From positions 1 through 64,000 of the forward strand of contig NZ_VOSL01000015.1 of the NCBI RefSeq assembly GCF_007997005.1: a stretch of DNA of 64,000 nucleotides, given 5' to 3'. The DNA comes from Lujinxingia vulgaris (GTDB lineage Bacteria; Myxococcota_A; Bradymonadia; Bradymonadales; Bradymonadaceae). Positions 36,936 to 44,893 of this stretch are shown one piece after another. Each line of letters begins with the position of its first letter. Position 1 is the first letter of the stretch. The position numbers and the translations under genes are program-made. Under the pieces are notes generated by a model that saw only the letters and a list, made by a program, of their open reading frames with translations, was not told where the DNA came from and ran no database searches.

Positions 36936-37400
36936 ATGAGCGACGCCATCAAAAACATCACCCGAAACCGCAAAGCGTATCACGACTACTTTGTCGACGA
37001 TGAGCTTGAGGCCGGCATGGTGCTGCTGGGCTCGGAGGTCAAGAGCCTGCGCCAGGGGAAGGTCAACCTGACCGACGCCTACGCGCGATTTGATAACGGC
37101 GAGCTCTATCTGGTCAACGCGCATATCAGCCCCTACGAGAACGCCACCCATACCAACCATGAGCCCGAACGGGTGCGCAAGCTCTTGCTGCACAAGCGTG
37201 AGCTGCGCAAGCTCTCCAATAAGGCGAATATCGCCGGGTTTACGCTGATCCCGCTGGCGCTCTATTTCAAAGGCAGTACGGTCAAGTGCAAGATCGGGGT
37301 CTGCCGGGGTAAGAAGCTCTTTGATAAGCGCGAAGATCTGCGCAAGCGCGACGCGGCGCGGGAGATCGCGCGCAGCCACGCCAGAAACTACCGCAGATAA
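36936..37400 (+). CDS. smpB: SsrA-binding protein SmpB
   Basis: SmpB binds tmRNA and is required for trans-translation of stalled ribosomes. The protein is 154 aa, standard length. It opens with AYHDYFVDDELEAGMVLLGSE, followed by KVNLTDAYARF and the C-terminal basic tail KRDAAREIARSHARNYRR. The tmRNA gene starts 270 bp downstream on the same strand, so the pair is adjacent. Confidence 0.97.
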   Translation: MSDAIKNITRNRKAYHDYFVDDELEAGMVLLGSEVKSLRQGKVNLTDAYARFDNGELYLVNAHISPYENATHTNHEPERVRKLLLHKRELRKLSNKANIAGFTLIPLALYFKGSTVKCKIGVCRGKKLFDKREDLRKRDAAREIARSHARNYRR

Positions 37401-37410
37401 GCTTGCTTCG

Positions 37411-37438
37411 TTGACAACGGTGTACATTCTTGTAGTAG
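37411..37438 (+). promoter_or_regulatory. Candidate promoter of ssrA
   Basis: A perfect TTGACA at 37411-37416 and TAGTAG at 37433-37438 are spaced 16 bp, 10 bp after the smpB stop. No canonical boxes lie immediately upstream of the mature tmRNA 5' end. A precursor with a leader of about 225 nt, cut by RNase P, is therefore likely. Confidence 0.5.
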
Positions 37439-37477
37439 TAGTACGCCGTGAGCTATCGTTGCCGCTGTGTCTGCTGC

Positions 37478-37570
37478 ATTGAGAGCACCGTGGGCTACGT
37501 TGCAAAGCCTCGACGATGCTAAAGCATCGCCTGCGTTTTGCGCCTTGCCGACGTCACTCTCAATCTCGCA
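37478..37570 (+). repeat. Dispersed intergenic repeat, copy 1
   Basis: This stretch aligns with 47355-47450 over about 90 bp. It starts at ATTGAGAGC and is centred on the hairpin CGATGCTAAAGCATCG (copy 2 has CGATGCTGAAGCATCG). It lies inside the presumed pre-tmRNA leader. Confidence 0.7.
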
Positions 37571-37670
37571 TCCAACAGCGTCAACTTCTGCTCACAGCGT
37601 AGTAACGCCCTGCGACGCGTGTTGAGGCTGACGCGCGGGTCATCTCGCAGGTTTGCAACACCCCTTGTAC

Positions 37671-38058
37671 GGGGGCGCACTGGCTTCGACGTGGATACGG
37701 CGAAGTGCGTGGCGTGTCGGAGGTCTCAGTAACTCCGTTATGAACTGCTGAGAACGTTATAACTGCCAACGATGACGCGCAGTTCGCGATGGCCGCGTAA
37801 GCAGCTTTTCGCGACAGATGCTCCTTAACCGGAGCCCGTTAATCAGAGCTTTGCCTGTGGGCTTTGCTTAACGACATACAGCAGGCTTGGTGAGTCGGGC
37901 TTCATCCTTCGACGCCTCACGACATTCCGAAGGGTCCTCAAAGAGCATGGCCTGTCCGTGGACAGTGCTCGGAGAGGTTAAAAGTTAATCGCGGACTACA
38001 CACGTAGAAGCGTACATTCAAGGGTTCGCGGACGCGGGTTCGATTCCCGCCGCCTCCA
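37671..38058 (+). ncRNA. ssrA: Transfer-messenger RNA (tmRNA)
   Basis: This is a one-piece tmRNA of 388 nt. The 5' end GGGGGCG pairs with the 3' CGCCTCC (one G-U pair) to form the acceptor stem, and the discriminator is A. The T arm reads GCGGGTTCGATTCCCGC. The tag reading frame resumes at GCC 37765 and stops at TAA 37800, encoding ANDDAQFAMAA, ending in the usual hydrophobic-Ala-Ala degron. CCA is not encoded. The typical 5' element GGCTTCGACG is present at 37682-37691. A strong terminator follows directly. Confidence 0.95.
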
Positions 38059-38061
38059 TCG

Positions 38062-38099
38062 AAAAAGGCCCGGCACGTATGAGAGTGCCGGGCCTTTTT
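38062..38099 (+). terminator. Terminator of ssrA
   Basis: A stem AAAAAGGCCCGGCAC with its reverse copy GTGCCGGGCCTTTTT begins four bases after the tmRNA 3' end. Confidence 0.9.
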
Positions 38100-38134
38100 G
38101 TGTTTGCTGACGGGGGGCCGCGCGACGGCCCTGT

Positions 38135-38989
38135 TCAGGGGGGATCTGTTATCTCGACGTCCGCGACGGCGCTCCAGACCGCGTCGATTCGGGGCAGGTT
38201 GCGAATGCTGAGGGGCGCCACCAGGTAGAGGTCGATGATCGGCCCCTCCGGCAGGTTAAGCTCCAGGGGCACGAGCTCGGGGTAGATCGTGCTCATGGCC
38301 CGGATCATCAGCGCGACGCCCTGGCCCTGACGGACCAGCTCGGCCTGCATCAGGTAGCTGCTGGTCGTCCAGCGCGCATCGGTGCCAACATGGGTTGTTC
38401 GCCACGCTTCTTCCGGTGGGGAAAACCCGGGCATGCTGACCCCGACCCAGGGGAGGGTGTCGGGGGGGACGTGGCGCCAGCGCTCCAGCCCCAGCACCGC
38501 CGTAGGAAGGCTGGCGACGCGTTGCACCGCGTATTCGCCGCGCTGCGGTCGCTCAAAGCGCAGCGCGAGATCCGCCTCGCGGCGCATCAGATCGACCGAG
38601 CGGTATCCGGTCACCACGTCAAAGCGCAGGTGAGGGTGGCGTTCCGCAAGCGCGGGGAGGATGCGCGAGAGCACAAAGACGGCCAGGGCTTCGGTGGTGG
38701 CGATGCGAACCGGTCCTCCGACCCGGGCGCCGAGATCGAGAGCCTGATCCTGAATGCGTCGGGAGCGTCGGGCCATCTCTTCAGCGTCACCGGAGATGCG
38801 CGCGGCGGCTTCGGTGGGGACAAGCCCCTGCGAGGTTCGCTCGAAGAGGACCACGTCGAGGACCCGCTCCATCTCGGCGATGCGACGGCTGACCGTCGAT
38901 TGTTCGACCGAAAGAAGACGTGCGGCTCGGGTGAAGCTCTTCGTCTCGTAGGCCGCCAGAAAGTAGCGCACGCTCTCCCAGTCCAACAT
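38135..38989 (-). CDS. LysR-family transcriptional regulator
   Basis: Residues 3-62 are the winged helix-turn-helix (SVRYFLAAYETKSFTRAARL, SVEQSTVSRRIAEMERVL). Residues 88-284 are the periplasmic-binding-like effector domain (GPVRIATTEALAVFVLS). The length of 284 aa is typical. It was started at ATG 38989, six bases after GGAG; the frame is open further upstream. It is divergent from an NADPH quinone-oxidoreductase-like gene, the classic arrangement for a LysR activator and its target. Confidence 0.92.
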   Translation of the reverse strand: MLDWESVRYFLAAYETKSFTRAARLLSVEQSTVSRRIAEMERVLDVVLFERTSQGLVPTEAAARISGDAEEMARRSRRIQDQALDLGARVGGPVRIATTEALAVFVLSRILPALAERHPHLRFDVVTGYRSVDLMRREADLALRFERPQRGEYAVQRVASLPTAVLGLERWRHVPPDTLPWVGVSMPGFSPPEEAWRTTHVGTDARWTTSSYLMQAELVRQGQGVALMIRAMSTIYPELVPLELNLPEGPIIDLYLVAPLSIRNLPRIDAVWSAVADVEITDPP

Positions 38990-39110
38990 CTCAGGCTCCC
39001 TGCGCGTCGAACGCGCCTCTGGTACGTCGCCCGTCGTGGGGTTGGCCCACGTCACGTGCGACGTTCATATGGCCACGCGGCGCTTTCGCACCGTGGGGCG
39101 GAATCAGGGT

Positions 39111-39165
39111 ATGCATTTATGCATCGGCGTTATCGAAAAGCTGTGGTTCTCATGTGTGAACGCAT
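39111..39165. promoter_or_regulatory. Two LysR-type dyads in the divergent promoter region
   Basis: ATGCATTTATGCAT (39111-39124) and ATGTGTGAACGCAT (39152-39165) share the same half-site layout with a 2-nt centre. Their start points are 41 bp apart, about four helical turns, as in paired LysR recognition and activation sites. A possible -10, CATAAT, follows at 39169. Confidence 0.5.
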
Positions 39166-39209
39166 GGGCATAATGAGGTGCATGACCTGTGCTTACAAGG
39201 AGCGTAACC

Positions 39210-39911
39210 ATGCGTGACATACTCGTTCTCGATGCCCACCCTGACCCTTCCCCGGAGCGCTTTGGCCATGCGCTGGCCGAGGCTTACGCCGATGAGATCC
39301 GCCGCGGTGGTGCTCCGGTCGGCGTGCTTCGTTTGAGCGAACTCTCTTTTGACCCCGTGCTGCGCGATGGCCTCGGCGTCCCCCAACCCTGGGAGGCGGA
39401 TCTGCATGAGGCGATGGAGGCCATCGTGCGATCGAGGTGGGTGACGATGGTTTTTCCTACCTGGTGGGCGGGGCCGCCGGCGTTGCTCAAGGGATTTATC
39501 GATCGGGTGCTGTTGCCCGGCGTCGGGTATCGCCACGAAGGCAAGGCGTTGCCCACCGGGCTTCTGGCAGGGCGCGGGGCGAGGATCGTGACGACGATGG
39601 ACGCGCCGGGGTGGTGGTACACGCTGGCCCATCGCCGGTCGGTGCATGCCAGCTTGATTCAGGGGACGCTTCGCTACGTGGGGTTTGGTCCAGTCCGCAG
39701 CACGACCGTGTACACGTTGCGGGAGCTCTCGGAGGCGCAACGCGAGCAGAAGTTGCGCCAGGTGCGCGCTGCAGCGCGTAAGGATCTGGCGCGTGCCAAC
39801 GCGTGTCAGCCGGTCCACGACGAGGTGCTCGCTGACGCGCTTGCGATGCGGGCCCCCGGGGCGTGGCGCGCTGGCGATCAGCGCGCTGGGGAGCAGATCG
39901 CTGGCGACTAG
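39210..39911 (+). CDS. Flavodoxin-fold NAD(P)H-dependent oxidoreductase
   Basis: The protein belongs to the NQO/KefF/YwrO-like family of FMN or FAD quinone reductases. It begins DILVLDAHPDPSPERFGHAL, the phosphate-binding loop. FPTWWAGPPALLKGFIDRVL is the second flavin motif and MDAPGWWY the third. It may detoxify quinones or other electrophiles under control of the divergent LysR protein. The start has AAGGAG seven bases upstream. Confidence 0.9.
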   Translation: MRDILVLDAHPDPSPERFGHALAEAYADEIRRGGAPVGVLRLSELSFDPVLRDGLGVPQPWEADLHEAMEAIVRSRWVTMVFPTWWAGPPALLKGFIDRVLLPGVGYRHEGKALPTGLLAGRGARIVTTMDAPGWWYTLAHRRSVHASLIQGTLRYVGFGPVRSTTVYTLRELSEAQREQKLRQVRAAARKDLARANACQPVHDEVLADALAMRAPGAWRAGDQRAGEQIAGD

Positions 39912-39934
39912 GTGCGCCTTGAGAGGTGTTCTGC

Positions 39935-40456
39935 TCAGCGCGTTTGCAGTGTTTGCGGTGCCACGCGCTTCAGCCCCTGGCGTACCCCGGCGTTCACCAC
40001 GCCGTAGGTGGCGCGGCCGCCGAGCGCGGCGGCGTGGGTCTGCCAGGGGATCTTTCGGACGTCGATATGCGCACCCAGCCCGGGTTTGATGAGCTCGTTG
40101 ACCAGCACGAAGAGGGCGGTGTCGAAGGCGGCACCTTTCAGCGGGCTCGTCGTGGCGCCCAGTTTGCGGCGTAGCAGGATGCCGCCCACGGTGCTTCCGA
40201 CGCCTATCGCCAGGCGCAGACGACGCGCGGCCTGGCGGCGTGCTTTGCGGCGCATCTTCCACCCAAAGCGTTTGTTGGCGCGGTCAATCAGTGCGCGTTG
40301 CGGATCCTTTTTGTCGCGGAAGGCGTCGCCTACGCGTGGCGCTCCGGGTTGCGCGGATTCCAGCAACCACGTCGCTTTGTTCATGGCAAACGAGGCCACC
40401 GAGCCGGCCACCAGGGCTGTGCCCAGTTTGAACGCGTTTTGTTTCCAGTTGGTCAT
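39935..40456 (-). CDS. Uncharacterised protein with weak membrane segments
   Basis: The 173-aa protein has a first hydrophobic segment (LGTALVAGSVASFAMNKA), a basic middle (KMRRKARRQAARRLR) and further weakly hydrophobic helices (GVGSTVGGILLRR, TALFVLVNEL). This layout resembles the DUF1440-like small membrane proteins, but I cannot assign it. It converges with the oxidoreductase, 23 bp away. Confidence 0.6.
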   Translation of the reverse strand: MTNWKQNAFKLGTALVAGSVASFAMNKATWLLESAQPGAPRVGDAFRDKKDPQRALIDRANKRFGWKMRRKARRQAARRLRLAIGVGSTVGGILLRRKLGATTSPLKGAAFDTALFVLVNELIKPGLGAHIDVRKIPWQTHAAALGGRATYGVVNAGVRQGLKRVAPQTLQTR

Positions 40457-40537
40457 CGTCTCCCTCGTCGTCTGGGTGTGCGGACGTTGTGGGAGAGAAG
40501 TTAAACACGGGGGAAAAAGCCCGGGGCGGCGTGCGCA

Positions 40538-41233
40538 TTACGACGCGACCACCACCTCGGCGTGGCGCAGCACTGTGCCGTCGTTGAGGCGAAAGCCCGG
40601 GCGGAGCACCTCCACGATCTGACCGCGGGAGACCTCCTCGCTCTCCCGCACATCCACCGCCTGGTGCAGCCAGGGGTCGAGGGGTTCGCCGACCCGGCCC
40701 AGGAGCTCGACGCCCTCGTCGCGCAGAAAGCGCACAAACTGCGCCTCCATCCCCAGGAGCCCCTCGCGCATGGGGCCCTCGCTGTGCTGGATCGCCCGTC
40801 CCAGCGAATCCAGCAGCTCGCCAAGGCCGCGGAGCAGGCGCACGCGCTCCTCCTGACAGGCCTGCTCGGAGGCTTCGCTCACGCGCTCCTGGAGCGCTTT
40901 GGACTCGGCGAGCAAGAGGCCGATTTGCTTCTCGAGGGCGGCGCGCTCGTGGTCGACCGGGGGCGTCGGGGAGGGCTCCGCCTCGCGGTGGGGCTGCGCT
41001 TGCGCGAGGGCGTTGCGCAGCCGCTCGTTCTCATGGTGTTGCTGGCGAAGCTCGTGCTGCAAGGCGCGCTTTTCGAGGCGCTCGGCGCGCAGGCGATCCG
41101 TGAGATCTCGCTCCCGGTGCTCGGCCTGCTTGACGCGCGCCTGGAGGTTTTCAACCTCGCTTATAAGGGCGTCGAGGACGCTCTGGGTGTACGCGCTGCC
41201 GCGGCGCATCAGGTCTCGAAGGTTCAGTCGCAT
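40538..41233 (-). CDS. Divergent GrpE-like protein
   Basis: Residues about 15-135 are a long coiled coil. The last 85 residues match the GrpE head: FVRFLRDEGVELLGRVGEPLDPWLHQAV, then REGEEVSRGQIVEVL-type text (here ESEEVSRGQIVEVLRPGF) and the final RHAEVVVAS. GrpE is the nucleotide exchange factor of DnaK. No dnaK or dnaJ lies nearby, so it may serve a second Hsp70 or another partner. It is transcribed with the acyltransferase upstream (gap 76 bp). Confidence 0.75.
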   Translation of the reverse strand: MRLNLRDLMRRGSAYTQSVLDALISEVENLQARVKQAEHRERDLTDRLRAERLEKRALQHELRQQHHENERLRNALAQAQPHREAEPSPTPPVDHERAALEKQIGLLLAESKALQERVSEASEQACQEERVRLLRGLGELLDSLGRAIQHSEGPMREGLLGMEAQFVRFLRDEGVELLGRVGEPLDPWLHQAVDVRESEEVSRGQIVEVLRPGFRLNDGTVLRHAEVVVAS

Positions 41234-41309
41234 AGCGTTCTCTGGTGGGGAAAGGCGGTGCCCTGTTCAGGGGTTTTGGGCAGGCAGGCTCGTCGTTGTC
41301 CGGGGCGGG

Positions 41310-42794
41310 TCAGGTGGCGCTTTCTTCGAGCTGCGGGACCGGCTGGCCCGCTTCGGCCGAGGCCCGGCGAAGGTCCTCGACGTAGCGCGCCTGCAGGGCG
41401 TCAAAGCCGGCGATGAGGCGCTGGCGCTCGCGCTCGACTGCGGCGAGCAGGTTCTTGCGGGTCCGAAAGAAGGTGCGGGAGATGATGCGGTCGCGGTAGA
41501 CGAGGATCTGGCGCCACCAGCGCAGAAAGAAGATGCCCGCGGTGGGGAGGCTAAGCACATAAAAGGCGATGAGCAGCGGATGCAATTCCGCGTACCGGGC
41601 CAGCGCCCAGGCCTGCAGGCCGTAGAAGAGGGGGAAGGCGACAAGCCCGGAGACGAAGGCGGAGATGGCCACGATCGCCTCGTCGGGCGCGCGACGTGTG
41701 AAGAGACGCACGAGGAGCGCGGGGACGATGTTGTTGAGCAGGCCGTAGATCGCCACCGGACCCAGGGAGACAAAGAAGAGGGTGAGCTTGAGCGCCTCGC
41801 GGTGGCGGCGTCGTTCGCCGGCGCGCTCGTCGAGCAGACCGTCGCGGATGCGCAGCTGACTTAAGTGGTCGCGGTAGCGACGCACATCCATGCGCACTCG
41901 GCCGACCACCGCCGGGTCGTGTTTTTGAAAGAAGGCGACGGCGTCAGCGATGCGCTGCTCCTGCTCAAAGCGTTCTTCGAGCAGGCTTGTGTTGCGCGGG
42001 TCGGGGGAGGCCTCCAGACGCTCCTGACGGCCGGAGCGGTCGTAAAGATCCAGCGCCAGAGCGTCGGGGGCGAGCAGCTGGGCCTTGAGTTTCGCGCCGT
42101 AGATCGCGCGGATCTCGCTGACGAGCTCATGGTTGCGTTCGTCTTGAATATGGGTGGAGAGCCGGCGCATCTCTTCCTGCAGCCTGGCGGTGAGCTCGCG
42201 CACCGCCTCGCGGGGATCCTCGATGTAGCGCTCGGCGTAGTCGGCCACCTCGATGGGCTCGCCAAAGCGGATGAGGACGCGGGAGAGGAAGCGGTCGCGA
42301 TCCTCAAAGTTTAGCCCCACCGGCTGAATGCGCGCGCCGAGCTCAAAGTCGTTGCGGGCCTCGGCGGCCAGGGCGATGCGCGCGGTGCCCGTCTTTAAGT
42401 CGCGCACCATGCGCTCCGGGGAGTTTTGCCCCTCGGGGAAGATGCCGATGCACCCGCCTTCTTCGAGCGCACGGTAGGCCTCCTCAAAGCTGTCTTCGTT
42501 CTGGTCGGTGCCCCGGCCGTCTTCGGCGCGGTAGATGGGGATGACGCCGAACTCATGAAAGAGCGCCCGGGCGGCCAGGTTTTTAAAAAGTCCGCTGCGC
42601 GCCATGTAGCGGATCTGGCGGCGGGTCTGCGTGCCGAGCAGCACCGTGTCCATGATGGAGTTGGGGTGGTTGGCCGCAAAGATCAGCGGACCTTTCGCCG
42701 GAATGAGCTCCTGACCGGAGGCCTGAATCTCCGAGAAATAATATCGGACGGCCCGACGCAAGACGCGTTGGGTTAGGCTGTAAAATCGAGACAT
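41310..42794 (-). CDS. PlsC-type glycerolipid acyltransferase, membrane-bound
   Basis: The N-terminal half is a 1-acyl-glycerol-3-phosphate-type acyltransferase: NHPNSIMD at 42-49 is the catalytic His/Asp block and FPEGQNS is the substrate motif. The C-terminal half has helical segments and about four TM helices (LTLFFVSLGPVAIYGLLNNI; the FVSGLVAFPLFYGLQ region). At 494 aa it is longer than PlsC and resembles the bacterial subfamily with a membrane tail. It probably remodels phospholipids or makes lipid A-like or storage lipids. Confidence 0.85.
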   Translation of the reverse strand: MSRFYSLTQRVLRRAVRYYFSEIQASGQELIPAKGPLIFAANHPNSIMDTVLLGTQTRRQIRYMARSGLFKNLAARALFHEFGVIPIYRAEDGRGTDQNEDSFEEAYRALEEGGCIGIFPEGQNSPERMVRDLKTGTARIALAAEARNDFELGARIQPVGLNFEDRDRFLSRVLIRFGEPIEVADYAERYIEDPREAVRELTARLQEEMRRLSTHIQDERNHELVSEIRAIYGAKLKAQLLAPDALALDLYDRSGRQERLEASPDPRNTSLLEERFEQEQRIADAVAFFQKHDPAVVGRVRMDVRRYRDHLSQLRIRDGLLDERAGERRRHREALKLTLFFVSLGPVAIYGLLNNIVPALLVRLFTRRAPDEAIVAISAFVSGLVAFPLFYGLQAWALARYAELHPLLIAFYVLSLPTAGIFFLRWWRQILVYRDRIISRTFFRTRKNLLAAVERERQRLIAGFDALQARYVEDLRRASAEAGQPVPQLEESAT

Positions 42795-42936
42795 TCGTGC
42801 GCCTGGCGTTCGTGCGAGAGGGCGAAGCGATGTGGGCCTGGCGACATCCTAGCGGTGGGGGCAGTTGGGGGGAAGGCGCCAGGCAGCTGCATCACCCGCC
42901 ACCTCAACGCCTCAGACTGTGGACTCAGGCACGCGC

Positions 42937-44847
42937 TTAGAGCTCAGAGGCGTCGACAAACTGGCCCACCAGAAGCACCAGCTCGCGGGAGGGTTCCCGG
43001 GGGAAGTGCTCGATCAACGCGTAGCGCGCCAGCGGGTCGCTCCCGGCGTGGCGCCCCAGATACTCGATGAGTGTGCGTCGCGTGGCGGCCAACGGCTGCG
43101 TGGCCAACATGCGACTGGCCAGGTCGATGGCCACGGGGGAGGGGGGCGTCTGATCGTCGAGCAGGCGCCGGCGGATCTGGGCCTCGACGCGGGGATGGTC
43201 CTCCCGGGAAAGGGATTGGAGAAGGTCCTCGTGGGGCACGCTGACCTCAAGTCGCCGCAGCGTCTCATGGGCAGCGGCACGCAGGCCGGGGTCACGATCG
43301 TCGAGGAGGGCGGAGACCTCGGGGGTAAATTGCACGCCGGCAGCGCCTGCATTTCCGACGGCCTCCATCGCCAGACGACGCCGCACCGGGGTCGCGGCGG
43401 GATCGAGGTTCGCGCGCAATGTGGCGTCAATGCGGCCCCGAAGCTCATCGGAGAGCGCCTCGTGGCCCGAGAGGGCTCCCATGGCCAGCATCGCCGAGCG
43501 CGACGCCACATCATCGGCGCGGCCGCGTTTCCAGACCTGCTCGATGGCCTCGATCACCCCCTCATCGGGCTCGGGGATCTTCCCGAGTGCAGCGAGCGCG
43601 CGGAGGCGATCGGCGGGTTGCAGCGCCGGGTGCGAAGCCGCCTCGATCAGCACATCGCGGGCGGCTTTGCCGCCGGCTTCGCGTAGCGCCAGAAAGAGCA
43701 CGGCGCGATGGGACGCATCGATCGAACCCGAGCGCAACGCTTCCAAGACCTCGGAGGGATGCTCCGGGCTCAGCCGCAGGTAGGCGATCATCAGGTCGAG
43801 CCCCTCCCGGATGCGCGATGCGCCCTGGAGGCGCTCCTCAAAGAGCCTGAGCACCTCGGCGGTGCTGGTATCGGAGAGGCCGGGCATCGCCTGCGCGCGG
43901 TAGTCCTGACGCCGGCTCCAGAGGCTCTGGCCAAAGGGCTGCTCGCGGTAGCGCTCCTTAGCAATAGGCCGGGTCCAGAAGGGGCTCTCCGGCAAGGAGG
44001 GCCGGGCGCGAAGCTCAAAGGTCGTCTGCACATGGGCAAAGGTTCGCCCCTCTTTCGTGCTGACCTCCAGCTCCTCCCGGCCCTGGGTGGAGGCAATCCA
44101 GGAGGACGCCCCGGCCCAGCGCGCCCGACTCTCGGAGTCGAGCACACGCGCGTAAAGCTCCCTGTCGTCGGGAGATGTTACGTCGCGGTACGCCTTGCGC
44201 TCGCGCCGTACCGCGCTCCCCTTCTGTTCGGATTGATAGGCGGCCAGGTAGCTGCCCACGCCATCGCGCTGGGTGGCCGTCCAGGACGCGCTGTCGGGGG
44301 CGGGCGGAGCGATGAACTCAACCAGCGAAAGCACAAGCTGCCACTGGCGGAGAACATCCTCGGGGGCATCCGGGGGGGCGGCAATGCTCTGAAACTGACA
44401 GCGTTCATTGAGCTCAATAAGCACCGGCGTCTGGCGCAAAGCCTCAAAACCCGGCGGAAGCTCCTGCGCCTCGCCAGCCTGAAAGGACTCAAAGATCGCG
44501 GCGACGCTCACCGTCTCGCTCACATCCTCGCTCACCACGCGCCACAGGAACCGGCCACGGGTCTCGCGTGTGACCAGCTCCGTGGCGTCCTGTGCGCCGG
44601 CATGGTCGCCAGGCAGAAGCGCCATCGGATTGATCCGGGCCCGCGAGGATTGCTCAAAGGCGAAAACATGCCGCCGGGAGGCTAAAAAGGCGCATCCCGG
44701 CCCCGGCTCCCCAGTGGTGCGCGTCGTTGGGGGGCCTACAGGTTCGGGCTCGCTGCTCCAGCCTCCCCCGACGACCAGAGCGCCTGCTGCGATCGCCAGG
44801 CCGGTGGCCGCGACGATCGCGTGTGTCGTGCGCTTACTCAGATTCAT
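42937..44847 (-). CDS. HEAT-repeat protein with signal/anchor, downstream of a large lipoprotein
   Basis: An N-terminal hydrophobic segment (HAIVAATGLAIAAGALVVGG) anchors or exports the protein. A beta-rich region (70-400) follows. The C-terminal 250 residues are HEAT-like (repeats such as HRAVLFLALREAGGKAARDV and LQPADRLRALAALGKIPEPD). The start at 44847 was chosen for this signal region; the frame stays open to 45051. The beta-plus-HEAT layout faintly resembles vitellogenin-N lipid carriers, an unproven idea. It follows the 733-aa lipoprotein by 46 bp. Confidence 0.7.
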   Translation of the reverse strand: MNLSKRTTHAIVAATGLAIAAGALVVGGGWSSEPEPVGPPTTRTTGEPGPGCAFLASRRHVFAFEQSSRARINPMALLPGDHAGAQDATELVTRETRGRFLWRVVSEDVSETVSVAAIFESFQAGEAQELPPGFEALRQTPVLIELNERCQFQSIAAPPDAPEDVLRQWQLVLSLVEFIAPPAPDSASWTATQRDGVGSYLAAYQSEQKGSAVRRERKAYRDVTSPDDRELYARVLDSESRARWAGASSWIASTQGREELEVSTKEGRTFAHVQTTFELRARPSLPESPFWTRPIAKERYREQPFGQSLWSRRQDYRAQAMPGLSDTSTAEVLRLFEERLQGASRIREGLDLMIAYLRLSPEHPSEVLEALRSGSIDASHRAVLFLALREAGGKAARDVLIEAASHPALQPADRLRALAALGKIPEPDEGVIEAIEQVWKRGRADDVASRSAMLAMGALSGHEALSDELRGRIDATLRANLDPAATPVRRRLAMEAVGNAGAAGVQFTPEVSALLDDRDPGLRAAAHETLRRLEVSVPHEDLLQSLSREDHPRVEAQIRRRLLDDQTPPSPVAIDLASRMLATQPLAATRRTLIEYLGRHAGSDPLARYALIEHFPREPSRELVLLVGQFVDASEL

Positions 44848-44893
44848 GCGTGTCCTGCTCGCGCAAGGAGATTGCGGGCGGGGGGGAGGCGCT

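Noticed and set aside
37401-37670. Split (two-piece) tmRNA precursor
   Set aside because: The 5' and 3' acceptor halves are in the normal order with the tag between them, so the tmRNA is one-piece.
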